A stretch of 64,000 nt of DNA, taken from NCBI GenBank assembly GCA_010279815.1, contig QEOQ01000122.1, positions 503,750-567,749 of the forward strand, in the 5' to 3' direction. A program made the position numbers and the translations under genes. Every line of letters begins with the position of its first letter. The first letter of the stretch is position 1. Of this stretch, positions 36,913-47,082 are shown in pieces. The stretch comes from Brachionus plicatilis. Taxonomy: Eukaryota; Rotifera; Eurotatoria; Ploima; Brachionidae. The notes under the pieces are model-generated. The model worked only from the letters and a program-made list of their open reading frames with translations. It had not been told where the DNA came from and did no database searches.

Positions 36913-37103
36913 TCAGATATTCAATAATTTCTCATGATATTGAAGAGCATCTATCAAAACGCTTTCCAGGTTAGAGGAAACATCTAAATCAGGTCTTTTG
37001 AGAGCGTTCCAGAGCATAAAAATATTTATGGATCTGTTAATTTCCAAATCATGGAACGAGTTGGTCACAATCTTATATTTTGATTTTTTTAAAGCTATTT
37101 CAA
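36913..37103 (-). CDS. Possible terminal exon, duplicate
   Basis: Same 62-codon open stretch as 20014-20204, unchanged as far as I can see. Being recent, the duplication says nothing about constraint. Confidence 0.3.
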
Positions 37104-37540
37104 CTTATAAATAAAATTACTCAAAATAAAGTTATTCAGAAGAGTTATTTTAATTCACATGTATATTATTTAACTTATTCAAAAGTAGACTCTTTAAAAT
37201 TGAATTTGAAAATATTTGATCTAAAAAATTTTAAAAGAACCTTTTGAATTAGTACAAAATGTCGCAAAGCAATACTCCAAGACTAAATTTTCCGAAATAT
37301 TTTTTTAAAAATCTTACTGAAATTTTAGTAAATTTTCGTACTATAGATCGTAAGAATATATAGAAAAGAAAATATTTAAACAAAAAATAAATAATTTCTA
37401 AAATTAATTCTTTGTAACTTTTTCAAAAATTTAAATTCCGGAAGATGATGACTTTTTCTCTTTAAACTATCTTTTTAAACGATCTTTTAGTAATTAAACA
37501 GCGGTTTAGCTTATGCATGCATTGAGAAATCAATAAAATT

Positions 37541-37894
37541 TTTTAAGCAAGTCTTTACTTGACTTGAATCTCTTTTTCAGTAAAAAATAAAATAATTACT
37601 TGAGTTAATTTTTTATTTGATTTCATTTTACTAAATTATATTTTTTGTAAAAATTGATTTTTAAATTTTGTTTTCAAGTTTATTAAAAACATTAATTAAG
37701 AAAAAAATTTTAGCTTATTAAAATTTTGAAATAAAATTAAGGATATGACCGATTAGTCTTTAATCTCATTGTAATCGAAAAAATTCATCTCAGGTAATAA
37801 AATTCAACCAAAAATCTAAGAAAAGTCAAGTTTAGACTTGACTTGAATTTTTGGTCGAAAGACTTGAAAAATAGCGACTTGATGAACAACTCTG
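37541..37894. mobile_element. AAGTC-type hAT-like MITE at the end of copy C
   Basis: It begins with an aagcaagtctttacttgact stretch and ends gacttgatgaacaactctg. The right end matches the family; the left end is decayed and no duplication of the target is clear. A second loose end (gacttgaggaacaactctg) sits at 38085-38106. Confidence 0.55.
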
Positions 37895-38339
37895 ATTTTA
37901 TTAGTTCCTATTTTCATAAAGTTTTAACGATTCTTGCGGTTCTTTAATAATACTATTGCATTTATTTTTAAGGAAAAACTTGCCGTACATATTTTCTTTT
38001 TAACGCTGCACTAATAGTCCAGAAACTTGGTGTTGGTGACTCAAAAAAAGTTCTTTCAGCTTATTTTCAAATCAAAATTGAAAGCGACTTGAGGAACAAC
38101 TCTGATTCAAAGATTAATAAATTAATAAAAATAAATTCGTACTCATATTATTCACACTTTTTCTTTGTTGATTTTTAAAAATTATTAAAAATTCTTTAAT
38201 AAAACTTAGATTGTTAAAAATACTCTTTAAATTTGTTCTAAGTTTTTAAGCACAATTTGTGCAATAAAGAGATGCAAAGAGGTTCTGAATATAACTTGTT
38301 AAGTATTTTAAAATGAAAATTAAAATAAAATACAAAAGA
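37895..38339. other. AT-rich spacer
   Basis: No gene seen apart from the loose MITE end near 38085-38106. Confidence 0.5.
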
Positions 38340-38409
38340 GTTGCGATAGTCGAGTGGTAGAGCGTTTGATTTCTACTAAGACTATCCAGGTTCAAATCCT
38401 GGTCAACTA
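38340..38409 (+). tRNA. tRNA-like sequence, probably a pseudogene
   Basis: Both internal RNA polymerase III boxes are intact: A box tagtcgagtgg and B box ggttcaaatcc, with a perfect 5 bp T stem (ccagg/cctgg). The anticodon arm is weak; the best loop reads TTTCTAC, giving TCT (Arg, AGA). The acceptor stem fails to pair as seven bases unless a cg insertion is allowed, and the D stem is poor. It could be a decayed tRNA gene or the head of a SINE. Confidence 0.45.
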
Positions 38410-38639
38410 TCTACACAGAAAATGATGAACAACTAGATCCAATTTTGAAATTGAATGATAAATTTATAAAATCGAGCTTTTTAATACTGATTCTGTGGCT
38501 TAGAAATGAGTTAATAATTTCAACAATTTATTCAATATTTATGGAGTGTTTTAAATTTTAAAAATAGAGGAAAATAATGGAATGGAATTACAATGTTTGG
38601 GAAAATTTGATTAGCAAATTAAGATTTGTTTTTTTTTTT

Positions 38640-38762
38640 AATCAGAGTAAAAGCTTTTAAAGTACAATAGAAACTAAAGAATGAAGAAGCCAATGAAGCA
38701 TCAGAGGAATATGATGGAGTAAGGAATTGAAAATGGTATCGTTGAAAACTTAGTGAGATAAT
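38640..38762 (-). pseudogene. Broken copy of the serine-rich small gene
   Basis: Reverse complement resembles the last 25 or so codons of the gene at 39537-39752 (tttctccatcacac and gatgcttcatgggcttc counterparts), with stops. A piggyBac-type element sits just to its right. Confidence 0.55.
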
Positions 38763-38771
38763 CTAATTTAA

Positions 38772-39196
38772 CACTAGAAGCACCAACGAGTCAAAATGAC
38801 TCTTTTTCGATGTTCGGCCGCTAAAATCCAAGTTAATTTTTGTTATTTGAGCATAATTTTTTTTTTCCACATAAAAATAAGAATAACTTTCTAAATTAAT
38901 TAAATTCAAATTAAATTTTTTTTTTAAATTCTTTAGGTGGTAGTTATAAAGCGACAAATTTTTGTTCAAAATGTAAAAAAGCTGTGTGTGGATATTGTAA
39001 AAAAGTAATAGAGAATATTTGTAAAAAGTGTGATTGGCCATGGATATTTTATAAGGCCTAAGAAAAGACTAAAATTTATTAATTTACTATTTTTTTTCAA
39101 TTAATTTAATAATTTATATAAATTCGAACATAAAATATATAATTAATTTTTATTTTTCATAACGAGTCAAAATGACTCGTTTTGGTGCTTCTAGTG
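38772..39196. mobile_element. piggyBac-like deletion derivative
   Basis: Flanked by TTAA on both sides (38768-38771 and 39197-39200), with inverted ends cactagaagcaccaacgag and its near complement, each followed by the palindrome gagtcaaaatgactc. Inside, about 38930-39061 on the plus strand reads a Cys-rich piece (FCSKCKKAVCGYCKKV then ICKKCDWPWIFY) like the C-terminal zinc-binding domain of piggyBac transposases. The DDD catalytic part is gone. Confidence 0.85.
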
Positions 39197-39200
39197 TTAA

Positions 39201-39536
39201 AATTCAAAATTAAAATGAAACCCCAAATTTATACTCAATTTATTTACCAGTAAGAACTTACTGTCCTTAATGAGATCTGTTTCATTTTTTAATTTTTTAA
39301 AAATAAATTTTTTCAATTGTTTTTGAACATTTAAACTTTGAGTCATAATTAATGAAAAATATCATGTCAGTACCATTTGATCATATTTTATTTATATAAA
39401 CTAGTAAATCAATTTCTTGAATGACATCAATAATCAATGAAAAAGGAGAGGATACTGACTGACAAAAATGTTTAAAAAAAATTATTCTTTCAACATCATT
39501 TATTTAATCTAATAGAAAATAATAAGTGCAATACAT
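39201..39536. other. AT-rich spacer
   Basis: No gene seen; likely holds the 3' end of the small minus-strand gene. Confidence 0.5.
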
Positions 39537-39752
39537 CTAATAAAAACTAGGGAATGAAGAGGATGATGAAGCCCATGAAGCATCATGTGTGTGTGATGGA
39601 GAAAAGAATTGAAATGACGAAGAATCGATTGGGGCGCTAAATGGAGCTGAATTGAATGAAATTGGAGTTGGTAATGATGTTTGGGCAAAGTTGTTGTCCA
39701 GAGATAATGGAAGGGAAGCTGAATCAGCGGCTAGTTGAAAATCAAAAGACAT
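39537..39752 (-). CDS. Small Ser/Phe-rich protein, 71 residues, unknown
   Basis: The open frame starts at 39803, but a TATA box (TATAAAAAAG, 39809-39818) lies only a few bases before that ATG, so transcripts should start near 39780 and the second ATG at 39752 is the better start. The product begins MSFDFQLAADSASLPLS and is rich in Ser, Phe and Pro, with SHTHDASWASSSSSFPSF at the end. No signal peptide, membrane segment or known domain. Low complexity suggests a disordered or structural peptide. A broken tandem copy at 38640-38762 supports this being a real, duplicated unit. Confidence 0.45.
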   Translation of the reverse strand: MSFDFQLAADSASLPLSLDNNFAQTSLPTPISFNSAPFSAPIDSSSFQFFSPSHTHDASWASSSSSFPSFY

Positions 39753-39808
39753 TTTGAGATTTAATTGATCGATTTTTTTTGAATATTCTTGTTGGCCGAT
39801 CATTAGCT

Positions 39809-39818
39809 CTTTTTTATA
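39809..39818 (-). promoter_or_regulatory. TATA box of the serine-rich small gene
   Basis: TATAAAAAAG on the minus strand, about 60 bp before the chosen ATG. Confidence 0.45.
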
Positions 39819-40068
39819 CCACAGTAAATTTCATGCTCTTTGATTATCCAGCTAGAAATATTCAATATTTTAAAATCGATTTCAAAAGAGTAATTATTAA
39901 GTAACCTAGATCTTTATATTGAGTATTTAATATCTATTCTTTTAGTAACAAATATTTTATAGGTATTTTATACAAACTAATTACTTTCGAATTTCGAGAA
40001 TTCTCTTTTTCAAAATATGTTCGATTGATTCAATTAATTTTATTTTTTTCTAAGCCATTTTGGTTTTT

Positions 40069-40257
40069 ATCCCTCCCATATTTCAGAAAATTTTTAAATC
40101 AAGTTTACCAAAGAACATTGTATTACTAATTAAGGAACTGAGGAAAGTTAGAAGACTTTTTCAAAAAACCAATTGTCCTTCTCCAGAGAAAGACTTTAAC
40201 AGAATGACATCTGAGGCAGGTTTTGATTTGAAGGAATTTTGGACTCAAAACTAGCTT
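40069..40257 (+). pseudogene. LINE linker fragment
   Basis: A short open frame reads LPKNIVLLIKELRKVRRLFQ then EKDFNRMTSEAG. This is the basic linker between endonuclease and reverse transcriptase in Jockey-like LINEs. No catalytic part remains. Confidence 0.5.
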
Positions 40258-40313
40258 GAATTTATAAATAGGGATGAATGTACTTCAATGCTCAATCTTA
40301 TCTTATTTAGCAT

Positions 40314-40440
40314 CAGAGTTGGTTAAAAGTCAAACTTTAAAGTCAGAATCTTTAAAAGTCAAAGTCAGACTTTAACTTTGAAATTTTTTTTATTTTAAAG
40401 TCTTGGCTTGGACTTATAAAAAAAGTAATGTTATTTTCCG
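40314..40440. mobile_element. hAT-like MITE, half copy
   Basis: cagagttggttaaaagtcaa and the following aagtc pentamers match the reverse complement of the right half of 2613-2977, down to the tcttggcttggactt stretch. The other end is missing. Confidence 0.65.
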
Positions 40441-40689
40441 AATCCTCAATATCTTTTCTACCTATAATGCTGCTTTTAAAACAAAATTTTTATTTTATTT
40501 TTCCGTAAAATTCAATCAACAGAAAAATTCACCCCATTCACACATTAAATAATTACCCCATCTTACTATATAGTGATTTGTCTTTTTTTTCTATTAGTTA
40601 ATAGAAATATCTAGTTGGTTTCATCTTTTTTATCTTATAATATAATATCTAGTAAATTTCATCTTTTCATATAATAAAGTTAATCCTAT

Positions 40690-40880
40690 GCCTATATTAA
40701 TGACATCCCTAAAATTAACAAAAAAAAATAATGAATACTATCTACTTTTTGCAGATGATCTAGTTACTTTTTTATTTACAGCAAAATGGAGAACCTTGAA
40801 AATAAAATAAATATATACACCAAAGAACTAGAACAATGAATAATTAAGTGGAAAATGAAGTATTCAGTTGAATAGTCGTG
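40690..40880 (+). pseudogene. LINE reverse-transcriptase fragment with ADD box
   Basis: Reads NEYYLLFADDLVTFLFTA, the catalytic ADD box, then after a frameshift a helix-like MENLENKINIYTKELEQ. Short and broken; unrelated in detail to the other LINEs here. Confidence 0.55.
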
Positions 40881-40917
40881 TTCAGTAGTCTTCTCTAAAA
40901 TCTTAACTTAAAATTTT

Positions 40918-41277
40918 ATGAAAGAGTGTTGGCAGTTGAGTAAATGTTCTTGTCAATATTGGAAAAAAAATTTCGGTTGCAAGCATGTAATTGGTATCGC
41001 ATACAATATTGAATTACTAACTTTCCCAACACTTGATTTGAGAATTGAAAAAAATGCTTCAAGAGGTCGCCGCAAAAAAGCCTTACCAGCTTTTGAAAGA
41101 AATTCAATTGGTCCTTTAAATAATGAACTTTTTTCAATACCAACAACTTCAAATCAGTCTGATACTCCAATTACAACACAAGTAAACACAGTTGAGTCAG
41201 TTACTAGCACGATTTTAGTTACACAATCGACTACTGACACTAATTTATCTCAAAAAAGAAGCCGAGGTCGTCCATGA
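40918..41277 (+). pseudogene. MULE-type transposase C-terminal remnant with SWIM zinc finger
   Basis: 119 codons. C-x-C (SKCSCQYW) and C-x-H (FGCKHVIGIAY) form a SWIM zinc finger, followed by the basic NASRGRRKKALPAF and, at the end, SRGRP, whose next codon TGA interrupts what looks like RGRPxKTVS. SWIM plus a basic GRP tail is the usual C terminus of MULE transposases. No catalytic DDE part lies upstream. A domesticated protein is possible but less likely. Confidence 0.55.
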
Positions 41278-41280
41278 AAA

Positions 41281-41797
41281 ACCGTTTCAATTAAATAAGA
41301 CGGTATGAAATCAAAAAATCAAAATAAATACACTAAATTACGTAATTATTTAATTGAAAAAATTGGTCTTTAAATATTTCTGCTCCTCGAAAATATAAAA
41401 ATTGCTTCTACAATAATTATGTTCCTTTTTTATATCATTTTTAGTATGAACTAAAATTGGCTTTGTTTCATATTAAATGATTTCTATTAGTTCATGCTAA
41501 TATCTTTATTTGATATTTAGAAAAATTATTTGATATTTCTATTTTATAAATTTTAATCAAGACATAAAAAACTAACTTTTTTGAAAAATTAATATTTTCC
41601 TTTTTACTAATAGTAAATTATAATTATGTAATTAATAAATTTTTATTGTTAAATTTGTAAATTTTATTTGGAAAATTCTTCGAGCTAATAATTGCATTAA
41701 AGATAATTAAATAAGATATTTAAAAATTTATTTTATTTTAATAATAAATTTGAAAATTATATTAAAAAAATTAAAGTATCAAAAAAAAATTATTAAT
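41281..41797. other. AT-rich spacer
   Basis: No gene seen; likely includes the 3' end of gene 3. Confidence 0.5.
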
Positions 41798-43803
41798 CTA
41801 AAATTTATAAATATATTGAAAAATAATCAAGCAAGAAATGCATAGAGCATAAATTGATTTAATTCTAATCTCAGAATTTATCGGAATCAAATTTGTTATA
41901 GTTTCCGGAATAGGCACTTCTTTAATTTCATTGATATCGATTGAAAATTGATTGTAATCCATTAAGCCTTTGACACCAATATAAACTTGACTATAATTTG
42001 ACTTTGAATCAAGCTCTAATAAACTTTGGTCTTCTTTCACATTAATACTTCTTCTAGTGTTTATATCACTCAAATCAAGAAATTCATAATCATTCGGATT
42101 CTCGTTGGTCAAAGAACTAAAAAGCCTTACATCTCCAAATAGAATGTTTATATTAATAAAGACAGCCAAAGTTGAATTAAAATTTTGAATATTATATGTA
42201 AAATATTTAAAAGTGTCTTTATCAACTTCAATTGGTGCAGTTTTGTTTGGAATTATTGCTGGCTGAAGACATGATACCTGATTTAATTCATCGTAAATCA
42301 AGGAAACTTGATTATAATCATTTGCTCTATAAAATCGATTTCTTGACGATATGCCATTAAGTTCATTTAAATTTAAATTTTGTCCAACTCCAACACTTAT
42401 TATGGAGATTTTTTGCGCTTTTAATGCATCAGCAACAGGAATTGGTTGTCTTCCTCTATTACTTTGACCATCAGTTAGTACAACAATTACTTTGCTGACT
42501 CCTGTCGAAGAATTTCTCATTCCTTTGGCAGGCGAATAAATATCGAAACAAGCGTTCAAAGCGTCTCCAGTAGCTGTTGATCCACTGTTGTTGGAGTAAG
42601 CAATTCTTGAAATAAATGTCAAAAGTAGGCTTTTTGAATTCGTCGAATTCAAATAGTTTTCGATGTCAACCGAAGTCGCATATTTAACTAAAGCTACTTG
42701 AGTCTTAATTGGACCAATTTCTAGTTTATCAACAAATTGACCAACAAAAGTTTTAGCCCTTTCAAAATTAACTCGACCAACACTACCAGAAGAATCTAGA
42801 ACAAATGTAAGATCCATATTATTTGAACATTTTTCATCACAGCATCTAATATTTGCTGGACCTTGACACTGATTAGCCACAGTTTTGCCATTACAACCAC
42901 AGAATTTTTTACCTACCATTCCAACATTACAAATAGGCTTGCAAACACCTTGTTTTCCATTGATTGTACAATTTTCACCTCTGCCTTTCATTAATTCACC
43001 ACATTGAAGTGTTTTTGCTGCTGTTTCCAATAATTCTACTCGTTCTTTGAAACCATTCAAGCCTCCATTAATCAAACTTGTTATCCTTGAAAATCCGTAA
43101 AAAGTACCATCTGAAAATGTGTTTAGATTTTCTTTTGTGCCAAATTGCCAAAACCATCTGGCTATTTTTGAAGCAATCGAAGGAAAGGCTGCCAATTCAG
43201 GTTGGTTTTCTAAATCGATGCCAAGATCACGTCCAGCTTTTTGATAATTAGATCGACCAGTCAATTGAATGAAGCCTCTTCCTTTATATTTAGCACCTTT
43301 TAAATTAAAACAGGGGTCATTAAAAAGAAATAAAAAAAAAATCAAATATTACCATCTCCTGGATTTTTGTTTCCATTCACTCCATCATAATTTGCATTAA
43401 AACTAGAATCACTTCCCAATTCTTCAGATTCCATAAAATTACTTGACTCATGGGCCAGCTGACTTAAATAAAATGCTTTCTGAAAGCATGTTGGATTAGT
43501 AGAAGTCGGTCCTATTAACACTTTACTAATATATTCAATTCGTTTGTTTTTTAAAGATAGAATATTTTCCAACTCGGACTTGGTAACAAATAATGGCATT
43601 GCATTTATTGTATCATTCTCTGGAATACAACATCTCAATTTACCACGGCATTTGTTGTTGATTATGGCACCGGTACAATCACCCGGTGGCATGCATGTAC
43701 CATTAAAAAATGGTTCATAGCTACTCTGGCATTGTTGAGCTGCTATTTTGAAAGCCAAACATGATATAATCGTCAAAACAAATCCAGTAAAATAAAGATT
43801 CAT
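41798..43803 (-). CDS. Secreted GH19 chitinase-like / vWA domain protein, gene 3 (inverted)
   Basis: Exons 43803-43353 and 43296-41798 with a 56 bp intron; product 649 residues. Same domain order and catalytic and MIDAS residues as genes 1 and 2. The N terminus is more diverged (MNLYFTGF; first Cys module ending NNKCRGKLRCC), so this is the older paralogue. The vWA half is a mosaic: IAYSNNSGSTAT as in gene 2, but DGQSNRGR and DLSDINTRRSINVKEDQSL as in gene 1. After KEVP the C terminus is completely different from genes 1 and 2 but again ends in a hydrophobic run (about IYALCISCLIIFQYIY), so the surface anchor is kept by another sequence. It lies on the opposite strand, outside the duplicated block. 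Confidence 0.9.
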
Positions 43804-43853
43804 TTTTCAAGGTTTTAAATTTAAATTCGTTTTCCTGTTTTAAAAATTCTTTT

Positions 43854-43863
43854 ATTTATATCA
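43854..43863 (-). promoter_or_regulatory. TATA-like core promoter of chitinase/vWA gene 3
   Basis: TGATATAAAT on the minus strand at the same place relative to the ATG as in genes 1 and 2, although the neighbouring sequence has diverged. Confidence 0.55.
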
Positions 43864-45124
43864 GTTAGAACTTTATTTAAACAATAAAAATTTGATGAAA
43901 TTACCAGCATTTTTTTCTAGAACTACTGTTTTTACGCAAATAACGATGAAATTAATTTTTAAGATTAAATTTTCAATTTCAAAAGGTTTAATTTCAATTC
44001 TTTTGCCTTAAGTTTTCTTTTGTAACTAGAAAAAATTTCATGTGAATTTCACTCTTGTATTCAAAATTTCTTACAAATAGAGTTGGTTTGATTTTATTCA
44101 AGAAATGTATGCTTCCAAAATTATTGTTAATTTTTTATGAAATAGGCTTAATATGAAATTAATATGTTTGATTTAAAAAAACTTTATGGTTAATAATTAT
44201 AAAACCTTTTGAAATAAAAAAAAAATTATCTTAAAAATATATTTCATATAAATTAAATATTCAATTCTTTTAAAATTTTTTAAATTAATGTTTTAAATTT
44301 TTTATATATTTTTTTATAAAAATTTAAAAATCAATCAAAAATTATCTGAAAAAGATGATTTTATTTTTTTATTCAAATTTGACCGCAATCAAATCTTAGA
44401 TCTATGATTTCCAAAAATTGCGATTACATTCCTTTCTTGGCTCTGAAGACATTTTATTTTTTACAATTTTTTAAATGAATCTTTGTAACTTAAGTACAAA
44501 TATTAAAGAAAATGAAACTAAAGACTCTAGATGAATGAAAACAAAATACATTAATCACATGAATTATTTGGTTTTGTCAAAGTTGTTTAAAAGTCCCAAT
44601 TAAAGTCCAAGTCATTAAACAAAAAGTCCAAGTCAGCACTTAAAATTTAAAGAAAAAAGTGTGACTAAAATGATTTTGCTTCTCTCGTGACTTTTTTTTG
44701 TCTTTAATCATTTTAAATATGTCTTTTATTCAATTTTCTAAAATTATATCAAATCCATAAAATTCTTTTTTTTTCAGTGCTTAATGCGATATTTTTGGAA
44801 GATACTTTTGATATTTAAAAGACTTTTTCAATGTAAAAATACTCAATTTTTTGTTCGAAAAAAATTAAATATCTTAAAATAACATTTAAACTTCAAAATA
44901 TTCGGAGCCTTTTTTATTTCTTTTTGGTCCTTACATTTATCTTGCAATTGCTTGAGTGTCCTTTCATTTAATAAAACTAATATCAGATTCACTTTTCAAA
45001 TCAATCATTTTAGAATTTGATGAAAAAATTATATTAAAATTTTGGAAATAATTCAAATAAGCTTTTTTTAACCAAAAAAGTTGTTTATTAATAGAAAGTT
45101 ATTTTATTCATAAGAGCTGGATTA
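43864..45124. other. AT-rich spacer with a weak AAGTC-type relic
   Basis: No gene seen. 44574-44640 (caaagttgtttaaaagtccc and aagtccaagtc repeats) looks like a decayed half of the hAT-like MITE family. Confidence 0.45.
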
Positions 45125-45275
45125 TGTTAAAAATCCAGCTCAACTTTAAGTGGTGGTACAAAGGATGTATCAGTTGCTACAATTTACAAAGAATTTTTTG
45201 GTCGGTCCGAATTAAAGCTTTGGCATTTTTTATATTTTGTTTTTTATTTTTTGTGACCAAATTCACCATGCCTTA
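45125..45275. mobile_element. Single arm of the 62.9 kb palindrome family
   Basis: Matches the right arm of the element at 62857-63312 (aactttaagtggtggtacaa, gatgtatcagttgctacaa, ending caccatgcc). The other arm is missing. The short frame over it is not a gene. Confidence 0.65.
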
Positions 45276-45616
45276 CTTTGTCTATTTTCCAATCGATTGT
45301 TTGGATACATGACTTTTTTGCTACAGAATTCAGTTGTTCTTTTGCTATCAGTCTATTCTTTTCAAGATGTTCCATCATAACCCTTCTTATTATTTTGTCC
45401 ATTGTTGTACAAGGCTAATTTTATTCCAAGAGAATTTAAACGTTGATTTTAAAACTTTCAAATTTACTTTTGCATAAAAAAACTTGAGCTTCAAAACAGT
45501 ATTTTGGATAATTAAATGTCGTTTAAATAATATTCCGATAAGTCAAAATTTTAAATACCATCTTAGTACCTATTTAAAGAGATTTTCGAAATTTTTCTGA
45601 TGATAAACGATTTAGA
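45276..45616. other. Spacer upstream of the Ly6/uPAR-like gene
   Basis: No gene seen. Confidence 0.4.
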
Positions 45617-46133
45617 ATGAATTTTTTAGACTTGATTTTTATGATTCTAATTAATAAAATATTAATAGTCAATACAATGAAATGCTATTATTGTTTAAAT
45701 TGTTCAAAAGATTCAGCTATAAATGCAACATCAAAAGAGTGCTTACCAGAAGAAAAAAATTGCTATGTAGATAATTAATTTTAATATTTAATTTAAAGTT
45801 AATTTTTAATAAATTTTTTATGTTTAGATTGCTGAATTAACAGCTTTAGGAAGAATCGAACAAAATTGTGCTAGTGAGATCGGCTTTTTATTCTCGAACG
45901 CATACCTTCAGCCAGCTCATGTATGTTCCACAAATCATTGTAATGTTCAATTGAAGGAGTTTTCATCATCAACTGTATTGATTAAATCAACTAAAACCGT
46001 ATCTCAATCGTCAGTGAGTACATTGACAACAACCATATTAGTAGAACAAATTTATAATAATACAGGAGTCATTTGGAAGGCTAACCTTGAAATACCTATG
46101 CTTACAGTATTTATTTTTAATAATTATTTTTAG
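45617..46133 (+). CDS. Ly6/uPAR-like (three-finger) secreted or surface protein, two exons
   Basis: Exons 45617-45766 and 45828-46133 joined over a 61 bp GT-AG intron (gtagat...tgtttag) give 151 residues. Hydrophobic signal peptide at 1-20; then KCYYCLNC directly at the start of the mature chain, eight Cys in all, and a final CSTNHCN. CxxC at the start and C-N at the end frame a Ly6/uPAR (LU) three-finger domain. After it come a Ser/Thr-rich stretch (STVLIKSTKTVSQSSVSTLTTT, cut here in my reading at 117 or so) suited to O-glycosylation and a weakly hydrophobic C terminus that might be a GPI signal. Members of this family act as cell-surface modulators or ligands. The gene is easy to miss, since each exon alone gives only a short frame. 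Confidence 0.65.
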
Positions 46134-46508
46134 TTTAAAATCGAAATCTATTAAAGATTCAAATATTTATAAAAAATGTTTTTGCAAAATTAATTGATGT
46201 TCGTGTATTTTTGTTTTAAAAAAAAATTAATAAAATTTTGTTTAACTTAAATCACGGTTTAATCTACTGGTTCCTATCATTGTTATCTTTTGATTGATTT
46301 ATACCTTTTGGCACTAAATTTAATTAAATAAAAAAAATTGTTTATAGAATTTTTTTAAAGTTTATTTAAAAATTTAAATTGCTCTGAGTAAAAGAACTCC
46401 TTCGGCTATCGTTTTTTTTTTTTAAATAGCTTTACATTAATAAATTGAATAAATAAGTAATTTTAATTAATTTTAAATAATTTAAAAAAGAAAGAAAAAC
46501 GAGTTTAA
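46134..46508. other. AT-rich spacer
   Basis: No gene seen; 3' region of the Ly6-like gene, aataaa near 46223. Confidence 0.45.
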
Positions 46509-46516
46509 ATAGAAAA

Positions 46517-46869
46517 GGCATCTTGAAGTATAGGATCAAAAAATCGGATCAAATAGTATTTTGATTGTTACTTTTGAATGGTATTTGATTAAGAATCTCT
46601 GCAAAATGCCAACTAATGCAAAAAACATGCTAAATATTAGAAACTGCTCTGCAAAAACTCTGCAATTTTGCAGAAAAATGCACGTCATTTAAAAGTATTT
46701 AACTCAACTGTACAGTTTAATTGCAGAGTTTTTGCAGAGCATCATCTAATGTTTAGCATGTTTTTTGCATTAGTTGGCATTTTGCAGAGATACTTAATCA
46801 AATACCATTCAAAAGTTACAATCAAAATACTATTTGATCCGATTTTTTGATCCTATACTTCAAGATGCC
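46517..46869. mobile_element. 353 bp near-perfect palindrome (foldback MITE)
   Basis: Arms of 129 bp starting ggcatcttgaagtataggat and ending with the complement, with a 95 bp core starting gctctgcaaaaactctgcaa. Flanked by an exact 8 bp duplication atagaaaa (46509-46516 and 46870-46877). The core is homologous to that of 50851-51202, but the arm sequences are largely different. No coding content. Confidence 0.9.
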
Positions 46870-47082
46870 ATAGAAAACCCATTTTCAAAATAACTCATTT
46901 GTTTAAATAAAAAAGCTTTAGAAAAACCATGTCATTCAAATAAAGACAACTTTATATGAACTAAACAGAAATATTTTAAAGTACAGCGTACCAAAGATAT
47001 GTACAAAACCATATAATAAAAATCAATACAAAAGGATTTAATAAAGTAATGATTAAAACGTTGTTTTTTCAGATTTCTATTA

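Larger units (their letters stand above)
29508..37540 (+). repeat. Large duplicated block, copy C
   Basis: Counterpart of 13915-20643. It starts exactly after a hAT-like MITE end and stops where another AAGTC-type MITE begins. It contains gene 2 and the nested elements, plus an LTR-element insertion at 29850-31139. Confidence 0.95.

Noticed and set aside
38763..39041. 92-codon minus-strand open frame
   Set aside because: It lies inside the piggyBac-like element opposite the Cys-rich transposase remnant.
40916..41170. Minus-strand open frame over the SWIM remnant
   Set aside because: Shadow of the plus-strand SWIM frame, which has the clear C-x-C and C-x-H pattern.
46668..46850. 60-codon open frame
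   Set aside because: It lies inside the right half of the 353 bp palindrome.
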